64,000 nucleotides of DNA from Bacteriovoracaceae bacterium (GCA_023701435.1 JAMPXB010000013.1:1-64000); one strand, 5' to 3'. Positions 35,728 through 44,279 are shown, numbered from the stretch's first letter. Translations and numbers: made by a program. The notes: generated from the sequence alone by a model not told the origin.

Positions 35728-36177
35728 TTACAGTTGGGCTTCCATGCTGCTGGTTAAAGGTAAATTAATGTCCATGGTGATATTGGCCTTTAATAGTCTT
35801 GAAACAGGACAATTAACCTTTGCCCGTTCAGCAGCATCTTTAATCGTGGTAGAGGTGGCCCCGGGAACTTCTGCCAGTACCGAGAGATGAATATCGGTGA
35901 TGCTCCAATCGCCAGAACCTTTATCTAATGTCACTTCGGCTTCCACATTAATTGAATTGGCCTTTAAATTTTTCTTTTCCAATTCACCTGCAAAGGCCAT
36001 AGCAAAACATCCAGCGTGGGCGGCTCCAATGAGTTCTTCTGGATTTGTTCCTGGCTCATTTTCAAATCTTTTTGCAAATGAATATGGTACTCGCACCAGC
36101 ACACCACTTTCTGTACTAAGTGCTCCCTTGCCCTGTTTTAAAGTTCCCTGCCACATTGATTTAGCTGTTCTTTTCAC
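35728..36177 (-). CDS. OsmC-family peroxide reductase
   Basis: 149 residues from GTG 36177; AGGAGG lies 6 bp before it, whereas the track's upstream start has no site. The OsmC/Ohr layout is clear: RTAKSMWQGTLKQGKG, NPEELIGAAHAGCFAMAF with the first Cys, and ERAKVNCPVSRLLKA with the second. These two Cys are the redox pair that reduces organic hydroperoxides. Cytoplasmic antioxidant enzyme. Confidence 0.9.
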   Translation of the reverse strand: MKRTAKSMWQGTLKQGKGALSTESGVLVRVPYSFAKRFENEPGTNPEELIGAAHAGCFAMAFAGELEKKNLKANSINVEAEVTLDKGSGDWSITDIHLSVLAEVPGATSTTIKDAAERAKVNCPVSRLLKANITMDINLPLTSSMEAQL

Positions 36178-36268
36178 ACAAATCCTCCTGTTAAGATGTT
36201 CAATAGAATATTCCAGCAAAACCAATGCCGCGTTTTTCAAAACCAACTATTGTTGTTATTTTTGTTTG

Positions 36269-37420
36269 ATGAAAAAACTTTTATATCTGCTTTACTTGAT
36301 GTCGGCTCTTCTTTTGATGACCAACTGTCGTCATCATCTGCCCGTTGCTAAATTAAAATTAGCAGAGTTTCCGCCTGATAAAATAAAAGATGGTCTTGCT
36401 ATGGAGGCTTTTTCAGGACTTTATTACGACGGCTTAAACGACCAAGGGGAAATGATTTTTTGGACCCATTCAGATCGTGGACCTAATGCTGAAAGTTTTA
36501 AAGATCACAAAACGAAATTAATACACAGACCTTTTGTGGATCCTGGTTATCGCCCGCGATGGATTAAGTTCACTTATAATCCCCGCACTCAGCAAATCCA
36601 GTATATCGATGAAATACTATTGGCCCTTCCTAATGGTGAGCCTTTGACCGGACTGCCAAACCTTCCTGCTCAGAAATCCCGCACAGGGGATGAGACGCCA
36701 GTAACGTTAAGAAATCAAAAACTAAATCTTGATCCCATGGGAATAGATCCTGAAGGAATTTGCAAATGGGGTAGTTACATCTGGATGGGGGAAGAGTATG
36801 GCCCTTCTCTTTTGAAGTTTGATTTAAACGGAAAACTGGTGAAGCGATTTGTACCACAAGGGTACTTTAGTCGCCAGCGTGAGGGGATTAAAGAGGTGTT
36901 GCCGGAAAAGTTAATGACCAGAAAACTCAATCGTGGTTTTGAAGGCATTGCCTGCGCGCAAGATAAACTTTATGTAGGACTGCAGTCGCCACTACCAACT
37001 TACGGGAATAACACCATCATCCTGGAATTTGATCCAATTAAAGAAGAGGTCACCAAGGTTCTCTATTACCCTCTGGAAAAAGAGGCGGATAAATTAGGTG
37101 ATCTAGTTATCTTTAAAAATCAATTGCTGGTGTTGGAGCAGAATAGCGAGACTGGCCCGGAAAGTTTTCATCGGGTCTTTGGTGTAGACATTTCAAATCT
37201 TAACCATGGTGCTATTGTTCCGAAAAAACCGATCATTGATCTGGTGAAAATTGGATATGATTTTGCTGACAAGGTTGAAGGCCTTGCGGTGACAGAAGCC
37301 GGAGAATTATTTTTTGTGAATGATAATGACTTCGGATTAACAGGGCCTATTGACCCTGCCAGTCATAAAGCTGTGATTGATAACTCTAAAAAAAGTGTCT
37401 TAGGACACATTCAACTTTAG
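36269..37420 (+). CDS. Phytase-like esterase lipoprotein
   Basis: 383 residues from ATG 36269; the track's 35897 start runs through the divergent OsmC gene and is not used. The signal MKKLLYLLYLMSALLLMTNC ends in a Cys, though the lipobox (LMTNC) is atypical. The domain matches the 'esterase-like activity of phytase' family: FSGLYYDG, WTHSDRGPNA, DPEGIC, RGFEGIAC, LEFDPIKEE and KVEGLAVTEAGELFFVNDNDFG. It should be a periplasmic beta-propeller-like hydrolase; the substrate is unknown. Its stop overlaps the convergent gene by 4 bp. Confidence 0.82.
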   Translation: MKKLLYLLYLMSALLLMTNCRHHLPVAKLKLAEFPPDKIKDGLAMEAFSGLYYDGLNDQGEMIFWTHSDRGPNAESFKDHKTKLIHRPFVDPGYRPRWIKFTYNPRTQQIQYIDEILLALPNGEPLTGLPNLPAQKSRTGDETPVTLRNQKLNLDPMGIDPEGICKWGSYIWMGEEYGPSLLKFDLNGKLVKRFVPQGYFSRQREGIKEVLPEKLMTRKLNRGFEGIACAQDKLYVGLQSPLPTYGNNTIILEFDPIKEEVTKVLYYPLEKEADKLGDLVIFKNQLLVLEQNSETGPESFHRVFGVDISNLNHGAIVPKKPIIDLVKIGYDFADKVEGLAVTEAGELFFVNDNDFGLTGPIDPASHKAVIDNSKKSVLGHIQL

Positions 37421-38601
37421 TTCTTACAAATGCCCTTACTGCCCAGAGGTCTTTCCAAAAACTTGGTAATGACTTCTGAGGCTCCGGCGATCTTGAATAA
37501 ACCATCCAAGTGTCCCCCTCGCCCTTCAAGCACGAAAACTTCGGAATTTCTTCCAAGCGTACAAAGTTTTTTGGAGGCATTCATGGCAACTTCTGGCGGA
37601 AAGATCAAATCATACTGGGCCGGAATAAATAAAAATTCCGCTTTGATTTTCTTGGCATTATTCTCGACATTAAAACTCTGAATCGCACGGGCGGTATAGA
37701 GGATTGAATTTCCATCAATCATTGCGGCCCGGGCTTCACCACGCGCCTGCAGGGCAGCTTCCGCCGCAAATTTGTGATCATAACTATGAAGAGGGTCCTT
37801 GCCAGCTTGAGCAGGACCATTGCCAAAGGTCTGGGCCCAATCAAGATAGACGGCAGATAAAGTGATCATCTTTAATGATTCGGCTACGCCTTGAACTGGA
37901 GCTTCTTTATCGTAGTAATCGCCCTTATTCCATTTTGGATCAAGCTTAACTGGCATTGACCATAGATTGAGAAGACTAATCACATAGGGAGGAAGAGACA
38001 GGCCTGGTGGAACAACGGCGATCACGCGAGGAACAGCATCTGGATAGGTCGCGGCCCATTCAATTGATTGAGCGGCACCCCCTGAAGGTCCGGCAACGGC
38101 ATATAGTTTTTTTATTCCTAATGAATCAATGAGCTTCTTTTGAACCTGGACAAAATCTTTCACCCCGACCAAAGGAAAGCTCATTCCAAAAGGCTTTCCC
38201 GTTTCAGGATTGATGCTAGCGGGACCGGTGGTTTTAGTAAAAGGATCATTGGGTGAAAGGTTTACCAAAGTATCCGAACTGATAATGAAATACTTATTTG
38301 TGTCCAGAGCTTTGCCTGGGCCAATGATGGAATCCCAGTAACCAGGAGTCGCGTCGGTTTGGGCATATTTCCCTGCTGCATGTGAAGTACCGGAAAAATG
38401 ATGGGCGACCAAAATGGCATTGGATTTGTCTGAGTTTAATTTTCCATAAGACTCATAACCAATTCTTAAGTTTTTAATAATTTTACCGGAAACGGTTTTA
38501 TAAGATTTGAGTTGAAATTCTTTTTTTTCAACCAGATCCTCCGCCGCAATAAGGTGTTGGGTCAGGGTAGCGAACACGAGAGTCATAAAGAGTTTTTTCA
38601 T
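37417..38601 (-). CDS. Exported MetX-like alpha/beta hydrolase
   Basis: 394 residues from ATG 38601, which starts a signal peptide MKKLFMTLVFATLTQHLIAA; the track's 38685 start adds 28 residues before it. The body resembles homoserine/serine O-acetyltransferase (MetX): YESYGKLN, HHFSGTSHAAGKY, DTNKYFIISSD, TGPASINPETGKPFG, AGPSGGAAQS for the nucleophile elbow and GRGGHLDGLFK with the likely catalytic His. MetX is cytoplasmic, so an exported member with GPSGGA instead of the usual GGSMGG elbow is unlikely to make methionine and may be a periplasmic esterase or acyltransferase. Confidence 0.82.
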   Translation of the reverse strand: MKKLFMTLVFATLTQHLIAAEDLVEKKEFQLKSYKTVSGKIIKNLRIGYESYGKLNSDKSNAILVAHHFSGTSHAAGKYAQTDATPGYWDSIIGPGKALDTNKYFIISSDTLVNLSPNDPFTKTTGPASINPETGKPFGMSFPLVGVKDFVQVQKKLIDSLGIKKLYAVAGPSGGAAQSIEWAATYPDAVPRVIAVVPPGLSLPPYVISLLNLWSMPVKLDPKWNKGDYYDKEAPVQGVAESLKMITLSAVYLDWAQTFGNGPAQAGKDPLHSYDHKFAAEAALQARGEARAAMIDGNSILYTARAIQSFNVENNAKKIKAEFLFIPAQYDLIFPPEVAMNASKKLCTLGRNSEVFVLEGRGGHLDGLFKIAGASEVITKFLERPLGSKGICKN

Positions 38602-38716
38602 TCTTATTTTATAGTGAGAGACTAAGGTTTTGTAAAGACTCGGGTTTTGCCCTCTCACCCATGACTCCTGATTGCTTTGTGGCATCTTTAAATGGTTATT
38701 TAATCAAGGAGTGATT

Positions 38717-39151
38717 ATGAAAAAATTTCTTCTCATTATCTCAGTCGTTTCGATTCCATTTTCCGTTATGGCCAAAGTTAATTTGGGGACGGAAGCATTA
38801 AAGTATGTCCCCAATGGAAAAGTTGAAGTTCAGGAAAAAGACGAAGTAAAAGTTAAAACCACACAAGGAACTTTTATTGAAATGGAATTCAATCGAGATG
38901 GAACTCTGGATGAAGCTTCCGGTGACCTGGCGGTTAAAGACAATTTTAACCCTGGGAATAACCTCTTGCCCTTAAATGATGCGGTCGCGGCGATGGCCAA
39001 AGCGGGCAAGAAAGTTGAAGGTGAATGGTCTTTTGATAAAGGCTTTATGAAAGATTGGGAATATGAATTTGAGGGTGTCGAGAACGGTAAAAAATATGAA
39101 TATGTCCTGAATGCTAAAACAGGGAAACTGCTGGAAAGCAAAACTGAATAA
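38717..39151 (+). CDS. PepSY-like exported protein (paralog B)
   Basis: 144 residues from ATG 38717 (AAGGAGTGATT upstream). Signal MKKFLLIISVVSIPFSVMA. Residues about 55-144 match paralog A (20710-21225): DEASGDLAVKDNFNPGNN, DAVAAMAKAGKKVEGEWSFDKG, WEYEFEGVENGKKYEYVLNAKTGKL. Presumably periplasmic. A VOC protein gene follows 14 bp later, so they are likely one operon. Confidence 0.77.
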   Translation: MKKFLLIISVVSIPFSVMAKVNLGTEALKYVPNGKVEVQEKDEVKVKTTQGTFIEMEFNRDGTLDEASGDLAVKDNFNPGNNLLPLNDAVAAMAKAGKKVEGEWSFDKGFMKDWEYEFEGVENGKKYEYVLNAKTGKLLESKTE

Positions 39152-39165
39152 TTAAAGGATTTTAT

Positions 39166-39627
39166 ATGGATACTCAAGTAAACCCGATACCACAGGGTTA
39201 CCATTCACTAACCCCGTATCTGATTGTTAAAAATGCCTCCAAGGCCATTGAATTTTATAAAAAGGCTTTCGGTGCTGAGGAGAAGTTTCGTATGGATGCT
39301 CCTCAAGGTAAAATAGGGCATTGTGAATTGCAGATTGGAGACTCTCGAATCATGCTGGCCGATGAATTTCCGAAAATGGGGTCAACGGCCCCTACCCAGG
39401 GAGTAAATTCCTTTTCCTTGCTTCTGTATGTAGACAATGTGGATGTAATATTTCAGCGGGCCATTGATGCTGGAGCCAAGGTGATCAGACCTTTAACCAA
39501 TGAGTTTTATGGTGACAGGATGGGAACATTGGAAGATCCCTTCGGACATCACTGGAGTCTGGCAACTCATGTAGAAAATGTATCCAATGCAGAAATAACC
39601 GAACGGGCTAAAAAAATGTGGAGTTAA
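39166..39627 (+). CDS. VOC/glyoxalase-fold protein (PhnB-like)
   Basis: 153 residues. The fold starts with YHSLTPYLIVKNASKAIEFYKKAFGAEEKFRM and has GHCELQIGDSRIMLADEF and MGTLEDPFGHHWSLATH, as in PhnB-type VOC proteins. These bind a metal or small substrate, but many have no known reaction. AAAGGATTTTAT precedes the ATG. Cytoplasmic, second gene after the PepSY-like protein. Confidence 0.85.
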   Translation: MDTQVNPIPQGYHSLTPYLIVKNASKAIEFYKKAFGAEEKFRMDAPQGKIGHCELQIGDSRIMLADEFPKMGSTAPTQGVNSFSLLLYVDNVDVIFQRAIDAGAKVIRPLTNEFYGDRMGTLEDPFGHHWSLATHVENVSNAEITERAKKMWS

Positions 39628-39633
39628 GTTAGT

Positions 39634-39675
39634 ATCAGGTGAGTGCTTTTTTAAAAGTACTCACCTGATTTTTTT
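39634..39675 (+). terminator. Terminator after the PepSY/VOC operon
   Basis: ATCAGGTGAGT pairs with ACTCACCTGAT, with a short A/T-rich inner stem, followed by seven T. It is probably used by the convergent small gene too. Confidence 0.9.
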
Positions 39676-39679
39676 AAAT

Positions 39680-39988
39680 TTAATCTAGTTCTAAACCATC
39701 ATCTGTCTTAAGCAAGTAACCTGAAATCACATCTCCTTTTTGAAAACCACAATATTTCGCGGAGATGTACTCATCGAGGACAAATTCAATATCAAGGGGA
39801 CAGTAGATATGGGGGGACCAGCGCTGGCCTGATTGAGAGAGGTTAATGTCAAGTTTGATTAGACACGAATAGGGGTGATCTGCATTGGTTACAACCTCTT
39901 TAACGATGCTTGAAAACTGGGCTTCGTAAGTTGAGCAAGCAATAGAGTTGAAAGGAAATAAGATTGAGAGGGCAATGATTAATCTCAT
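39680..39988 (-). CDS. Small exported Cys-containing protein
   Basis: 102 residues from ATG 39988 (AAGGTGG before it). Signal peptide MRLIIALSILFPFNSIA, then mature start CSTYEA; four Cys in total (CSTY, YSCLI, IYCPLD, KYCGF) could form two disulfides. No family recognised. Confidence 0.65.
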   Translation of the reverse strand: MRLIIALSILFPFNSIACSTYEAQFSSIVKEVVTNADHPYSCLIKLDINLSQSGQRWSPHIYCPLDIEFVLDEYISAKYCGFQKGDVISGYLLKTDDGLELD

Positions 39989-40056
39989 AAAGTCCACCTT
40001 GGTTAGTTGTAGGGACTCTTACCACACAAATTTCTGCTGGCAGTATTAAGATTATG

Positions 40057-40599
40057 TCAGGATCTCTTTAACTCAAACCTGACTGCGGATTTATCCTCCC
40101 CAGGGAAATCCTCTTCCACATACTCTGTTACAAAACTCATGCCTAGTTTTCTCATAACATTTTGTGATGACTGGTTAGCCTTCATGGTGACTGCAAAAAC
40201 AGAATCAATCTGATACCTCTCAAATCCTAAAGTGATGAGAGCACGCGAAACCTCCGTGGCATAACCTTTGCCCCAGAACTTTTTTTGGAGTCGGTAACCG
40301 AGTTCAATGTTCTTTGTATCGTCTGGTGTTTTCTTGCCTGGCCTGAAGTGAAACCACCCCATAAATTCATTGTTTTCCTTACTGTAGGCCAGCCAGAAAC
40401 CAAATTGAGAATGATGCTTCTCGATGACTTTCATAATCCGTTCCATCGCCGCCTTCACTTCTTCCAGTGTAGAAGGTCTGGCATTACTTAAATATTTCAT
40501 GACCTCGGGATCACTATCTAACTCGAGCAGAAGAGGCCAATCGTCCCTTGAAATCTCAGTGAGTCTCACGCGGCTTGTTTCCAGAAAAATCTTATTCAT
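40057..40599 (-). CDS. GNAT N-acetyltransferase (RimJ/RimL-like)
   Basis: 180 residues from ATG 40599. It begins FLETSRVRLTEISRDDWP, then YRLQKKFWGKGYATEVSRALI, which is the acetyl-CoA binding block (Q/R-x-x-G-x-G/A), and ANQSSQNVMRKLGM. This is the RimJ/RimL subfamily, which acetylates protein N-termini or small amines; the substrate is unknown. Single gene. Confidence 0.88.
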   Translation of the reverse strand: MNKIFLETSRVRLTEISRDDWPLLLELDSDPEVMKYLSNARPSTLEEVKAAMERIMKVIEKHHSQFGFWLAYSKENNEFMGWFHFRPGKKTPDDTKNIELGYRLQKKFWGKGYATEVSRALITLGFERYQIDSVFAVTMKANQSSQNVMRKLGMSFVTEYVEEDFPGEDKSAVRFELKRS

Positions 40600-40688
40600 A
40601 AAGTGGGTTCTCATTTTTACAACAATTGGATTCTACGGGCTTTTTTATATGAAAAACGACTCATTTTGTCCGCTAAAGTGCCGATAAG

Positions 40689-41840
40689 ATGAGAATGAAA
40701 TTCTATCTCTCACTGCTCCTCATCACCTTACCACAAATAACCTGGGGCTTAAATTGTGCCGTGAAAAGTCATCAAGGTATAGCCAGAGAAATTCAGGAGG
40801 AAATCGAAAAGAATCCTTTTGCCTGCAATCCTCAGAAAGTTCACCTGACTTTTGATGATGGCCCTTCAGGGGTGACGACTTCCCAGATTTTAAAAGAACT
40901 GGAACTTCGTAAAGTGAAGGCCACTTTTTTTGTAACCACGACTAATTTAGAAAACTCTCAGCGTGAACAGAATATACAAATCATTAACCGTGCCCTCTCC
41001 GAAGGGCATTTAATTGCTAGTCATGGCCATCAACATTCGGCCTATGATTTACGCATTAGTCCGCAAGGGAAAGTATTGGAAAAGGGGTTCACCCAAGCCG
41101 AGCGGGAACAACAAATCCATAAAAGCACTTCCTTGTTAGATGCGGCTACCAATAAGAAATTTTCCGCTCAGCCACTGCGTTTATTTCGTCTGCCATACGG
41201 CAGGGGAGCCGCTCCTTCCCAAGCTGAATTAAACTATCTGGAAGAAAAAGGAATGATGAATTTTACCTCCATTAATTACGGAGAGCGCTTAAAGGAGTAT
41301 CGTCAGCAAAGCCCTGCCTTGCAAACCCTGTCTGGCTCCGACTATTCTCATCTGGGGTGGAACCACGACTCCAAAGATTCCTCCCATGGGGCCGGGATGC
41401 CGGACAAAAAAGTATTGAATAAATTTATCTTGGATAACATCAAGAGTCTTTGTGCTGCCAAGTCCACACAGGTATCACTCTTCCATGATATTAAGCTCAT
41501 GAATACCGTCGCTATTCCCGTTATTGTGGACATCGGTCAATGCCTGGGTCTTAAGTTTATCTCTGCTCAGGAGATGATGAAGGACGCCAATGCCCTTACC
41601 CGCAGCGGTACTCTCATCAGTAAACAAACCATTGCTGCTGGGCCCGTTGAAATTGTTAATAAGATCCTCTCCGAAGGACTTCAAAGTGAAAATTGTGAGA
41701 CTAAAGTGGAAGGAACATGCTTTAGTCAGCAATATCAGCGTAGCTATCAAGAATGTGAGGGTGGAGATTCGGTTTGCTATCAAGGCAAATGGCATGCCCG
41801 TACTGATCCCTTAATTATTTTAAACTGTGCTGGGGAATAA
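40689..41840 (+). CDS. Exported polysaccharide deacetylase (NodB/CE4)
   Basis: 383 residues. Signal peptide MRMKFYLSLLLITLPQITWG. The CE4 motifs are present: TFDDGPSG with the catalytic Asp and metal Asp, SHGHQHSA (metal His pair) and FRLPYGRG. The C-terminal ~130 residues contain six Cys (QRSYQEC, CYQGKW and others) and look like a small disulfide-rich extra domain. It should remove acetyl groups from GlcNAc polymers, such as peptidoglycan or chitin, outside the cytoplasm. In Bdellovibrio such enzymes mark prey wall; a like role here is inferred. Confidence 0.88.
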   Translation: MRMKFYLSLLLITLPQITWGLNCAVKSHQGIAREIQEEIEKNPFACNPQKVHLTFDDGPSGVTTSQILKELELRKVKATFFVTTTNLENSQREQNIQIINRALSEGHLIASHGHQHSAYDLRISPQGKVLEKGFTQAEREQQIHKSTSLLDAATNKKFSAQPLRLFRLPYGRGAAPSQAELNYLEEKGMMNFTSINYGERLKEYRQQSPALQTLSGSDYSHLGWNHDSKDSSHGAGMPDKKVLNKFILDNIKSLCAAKSTQVSLFHDIKLMNTVAIPVIVDIGQCLGLKFISAQEMMKDANALTRSGTLISKQTIAAGPVEIVNKILSEGLQSENCETKVEGTCFSQQYQRSYQECEGGDSVCYQGKWHARTDPLIILNCAGE

Positions 41841-41872
41841 AACAAAGACCCGTAAAAACAGATCTTTGTTTT
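41839..41872 (+). terminator. Terminator after the deacetylase gene
   Basis: AAAACAAAGA / TCTTTGTTTT pair perfectly over 10 bp with a 14-base loop, overlapping the end of the stop codon. It lies between convergent genes and is A/T-rich on both sides, so it may work both ways. Confidence 0.7.
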
Positions 41873-41883
41873 ATCCTTAACGT

Positions 41884-42345
41884 TTATTGAAATGTAGGAA
41901 AATGTATATTCACCAGTTTGGAATGGAAAATCAGTGTATCGCGGCCATTATTTTTAACACATACATTGAAGACACAATTAGAGTTAGCGGCACATCTCTT
42001 AACATCCTGAGCGACTTGATTCTCCCCAGCCGAGCGGAACTCCGCTTGCAGATAAGAAGCCTCGAATGGTCGAACTGGACGGTCGACGAAAGCACAAACT
42101 CCAACCGGGAGATATTGCCCTTCCGTTCCTGCGCCTCGAGCGGTAGCCGAATTAAACTCAATGGACAGATTACTTCGATTGCCATTTCCTGGATTGACCG
42201 AATAAGTATACGGAACTTTTCCACGGCATAGGAATGGATAACTTCCAGGCCAGACATCCGAACAAGTAATACCATAACTAAGAGAAGGGATGACTACCGT
42301 CAGGGCCAAAACAGATTGCAGGGATCGTTTGAATAACGTGTTCAT
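41884..42345 (-). CDS. Exported Cys-rich protein of unknown function
   Basis: 153 residues from ATG 42345 (AGGAG 5 bp before). Signal peptide MNTLFKRSLQSVLALTVVIPSLSYG, then six Cys (ITCSD, FLCRG, VCAFV, KRCAAN, NCVF, NVCVK) that suggest disulfide bonds. It is beta-rich in appearance, and no family was recognised. Probably periplasmic or secreted. Confidence 0.68.
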   Translation of the reverse strand: MNTLFKRSLQSVLALTVVIPSLSYGITCSDVWPGSYPFLCRGKVPYTYSVNPGNGNRSNLSIEFNSATARGAGTEGQYLPVGVCAFVDRPVRPFEASYLQAEFRSAGENQVAQDVKRCAANSNCVFNVCVKNNGRDTLIFHSKLVNIHFPTFQ

Positions 42346-42552
42346 TTTCACTCCTGATGAAAAAATTAGAATTCAGATCATATGGATGATGCATTCCGTA
42401 CGTGAACCAAGTGAAATGAAATTGTTGTTTAATTTAGATAATCAACGTTCTTGGTTATATTGTTGCGACTGAAAACTTTCCAAAGAAGTTACGCGGATCT
42501 TACATTGTAATTAGTCCAGGACTTACAATAGACCCATAGCAAGGAGGTTTTT

Positions 42553-42930
42553 ATGTTGAGCCAGGCTAACCCCATTCCAACAATTGGTGTAAAAAATATA
42601 CAAACTGCCCGGGATTTTTATGAAAAAAAACTGGGACTTACTCCCATGGGGAGCGGTGACGAATATGTTCAGCACTTTAAAGCTGGCAATGGATCAATTG
42701 AAATTTATAAGAGTGATTTTGCAGGTACAAATAAGGCTACCGCTATGACATGGACTGTAGGAGATGCAATTGACGAAGAGGTAAAATCTCTTAGGAATAA
42801 GGGTGTTGAGTTTGAGCATTACACTCTTCCCGAAACTAAGCTTGAAGGTGATATTCATGTCATGCACGATATGAAAGCCGCTTGGTTTAAAGATCCTGAC
42901 GGTAATATCCTCTGTATTCATGATCACTAA
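42553..42930 (+). CDS. VOC/glyoxalase-fold protein
   Basis: 125 residues with AAGGAGGTTTTT before the ATG. VOC features: PTIGVKNIQTARDFYEKKLGLTP, then GNGSIEIYKSDF and KAAWFKDPDGNILCIHDH. A second, unrelated-in-detail VOC gene is at 39166. Typical members act on or bind small metabolites; the reaction is unknown. Confidence 0.85.
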   Translation: MLSQANPIPTIGVKNIQTARDFYEKKLGLTPMGSGDEYVQHFKAGNGSIEIYKSDFAGTNKATAMTWTVGDAIDEEVKSLRNKGVEFEHYTLPETKLEGDIHVMHDMKAAWFKDPDGNILCIHDH

Positions 42931-42935
42931 CCCTA

Positions 42936-42960
42936 TGAGGCCGCCGTTTGGACGGCCTCA
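42936..42960. terminator. Hairpin between convergent genes
   Basis: TGAGGCCGCC / GGACGGCCTCA form a G/C-rich stem right after the VOC gene. No T tract follows, so termination is possible but weak. Confidence 0.5.
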
Positions 42961-42971
42961 CTAATATCTCA

Positions 42972-43178
42972 TTATCGGCAATTAAGTCTGAATTTTTCCC
43001 AATTCCCAACACGTGTGGCGTCAGTATGAATGACGTTCGTGATCCGTCCTCCACCACCCACGGCGGTTACATAGTGACCGTCATAGGTACGGATGGTGCA
43101 TTTAAATTCTTGGGCCTGGGCCATTGAGAAGCTACTGAGCCCTAGTAAAACGACAAGTGATGAATAGATGAAAGCCAT
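42972..43178 (-). CDS. Small exported protein with one fascin-like repeat
   Basis: 68 residues. Signal peptide MAFIYSSLVVLLGLSSFSMA. The mature part GHYVTAVGGGGRITNVIHTDATRVGNWEKFRL resembles one beta-trefoil repeat of fascin/actin-crosslinking-like domains (G-x-YV-x-A-x-x-G ... G-x-WE-x-F). Full domains have several repeats; a single short one is unusual. Two Cys remain (KCTIR and NCR) and could close the fold. The role is unknown. Confidence 0.6.
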   Translation of the reverse strand: MAFIYSSLVVLLGLSSFSMAQAQEFKCTIRTYDGHYVTAVGGGGRITNVIHTDATRVGNWEKFRLNCR

Positions 43179-43380
43179 TTTAATAAATCTCCTTTGATTT
43201 ACTTTGATAGAGAACGAATGAGGCTTAACTTAAAACAGTGAACGCTCTCCCACAGCCACCGATGCATTGGCCTTCAGCAAAACTTAAGATTTTTAAGGAT
43301 GATGTAAAAAGCTGTCAGCTTTGATTGAAATAAAGCATAATTTTTTAATAAAGCTGAAACTACCGAATTTAGGAATTGAT

Positions 43381-43719
43381 ATGCTCAATCTTGTTTTATT
43401 CACCCTCTTCATGATGTTATCTGCGGCATTTGCCCAAGCCTCAGTAAGCAAGCAAGAAAAACTATTGTTGTGTAATGCGGTTGATGCGCTACTTGATCAG
43501 CAACAATCGGAAATGGAGATTGATATAAAAAAATGTTTAAGAAATAGAACCATTGAATCAACACTTATATCTGAGGGAGTGTTTTTGGTTCAAGGGGACA
43601 TTAATGTCAAAGCTATGTCTGCACCGTTTTTAAAATTGCATTGTGAACTGTCCTACGTCATTGCTCCTGAGATAGGTAATATCATTGGTGGATTGGAGAC
43701 AGGGGTTACTTGTAAATAA
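43381..43719 (+). CDS. Small exported protein
   Basis: 112 residues from ATG 43381, which has TTAGGAATTGAT before it; the track's 43321 TTG start lacks a site. Signal peptide MLNLVLFTLFMMLSAAFAQA, then a helix-rich part with four Cys (LLCNAV, KKCLRN, LHCELS, VTCK). No family recognised. Confidence 0.62.
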   Translation: MLNLVLFTLFMMLSAAFAQASVSKQEKLLLCNAVDALLDQQQSEMEIDIKKCLRNRTIESTLISEGVFLVQGDINVKAMSAPFLKLHCELSYVIAPEIGNIIGGLETGVTCK

Positions 43720-43741
43720 ATCCTGATATTTTTTACATGTT

Positions 43742-44020
43742 TTGTTCTTTTACTCCCACGCAAGTTTTAGTATGTCCTCTTTTGCTATTAGTTCTGAAAA
43801 GCTGGTAAAAGCTTGCCAAAAAGTAGGGATTGAAAAAGTGACAGCTCAAGCAGAAGCTTATGACCTCACAGTACGGACAGAAGAAATCAAAGAGTGTGGT
43901 GTAGATAATAGACCATTAAATTTTTTGGCAAAGTATGTGTGGTTCTGTGCCACGACCACTGGTGGCGAAAAAGAAATTAAGGTGATCACTCAAAAGCCCG
44001 CTTTTAAAGACTGTTTCTAG
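43742..44020 (+). CDS. Possible small exported protein, N-terminus unclear
   Basis: 92 residues if TTG 43742 is the start. The N-terminus FFYSHASFS is too short for a normal signal, and a stop codon lies six codons upstream, so the gene may have lost its beginning. Four Cys (KACQK, KECGV, WFCAT, KDCF) resemble the pattern of the gene before it. The Cys content and position suggest a relative of the upstream gene, but similarity by eye is weak. Confidence 0.4.
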   Translation: MFFYSHASFSMSSFAISSEKLVKACQKVGIEKVTAQAEAYDLTVRTEEIKECGVDNRPLNFLAKYVWFCATTTGGEKEIKVITQKPAFKDCF

Positions 44021-44021
44021 G

Positions 44022-44279
44022 CTATTTGTTAGAAAGCTTTGTTTTCGGAAGGGCCTTCTTACAACGCAATTCTTGAGGGATGGATTCTGACATCTTTTCT
44101 GTGCAGTAATATACTTGACCACGACAGCTGACGGTATGGGATTGAAATCCGATAGGGCTGTAGTCTCGTTTTAAAATCTTCACTTCTTCTTCGGGACAGC
44201 CAACATGGCTGGTGAACTTTTTCTCAAAACTTGAGCAACTGGTTAGGATAAATAGTGTCATTAGAATAGTAATTTTCAT
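44022..44279 (-). CDS. Small lipoprotein
   Basis: 85 residues. Signal MKITILMTLFILTSC with lipobox LTSC. Mature part has Cys in GCPEEE, VSCRG, YCTEK and RCKK, so one or two disulfides are possible. No family recognised. Convergent to the previous small gene with one base between the stops. Confidence 0.62.
   Translation of the reverse strand: MKITILMTLFILTSCSSFEKKFTSHVGCPEEEVKILKRDYSPIGFQSHTVSCRGQVYYCTEKMSESIPQELRCKKALPKTKLSNK

Noticed and set aside
35897-36268. Long N-terminal extension of the phytase-like gene
   Set aside because: It runs antisense through OsmC; the signal peptide begins at 36269.
38601-38716. A methionine-type riboswitch before the MetX-like gene
   Set aside because: Only about 115 bp lie between the divergent genes, and no SAM-riboswitch-like stems could be seen.
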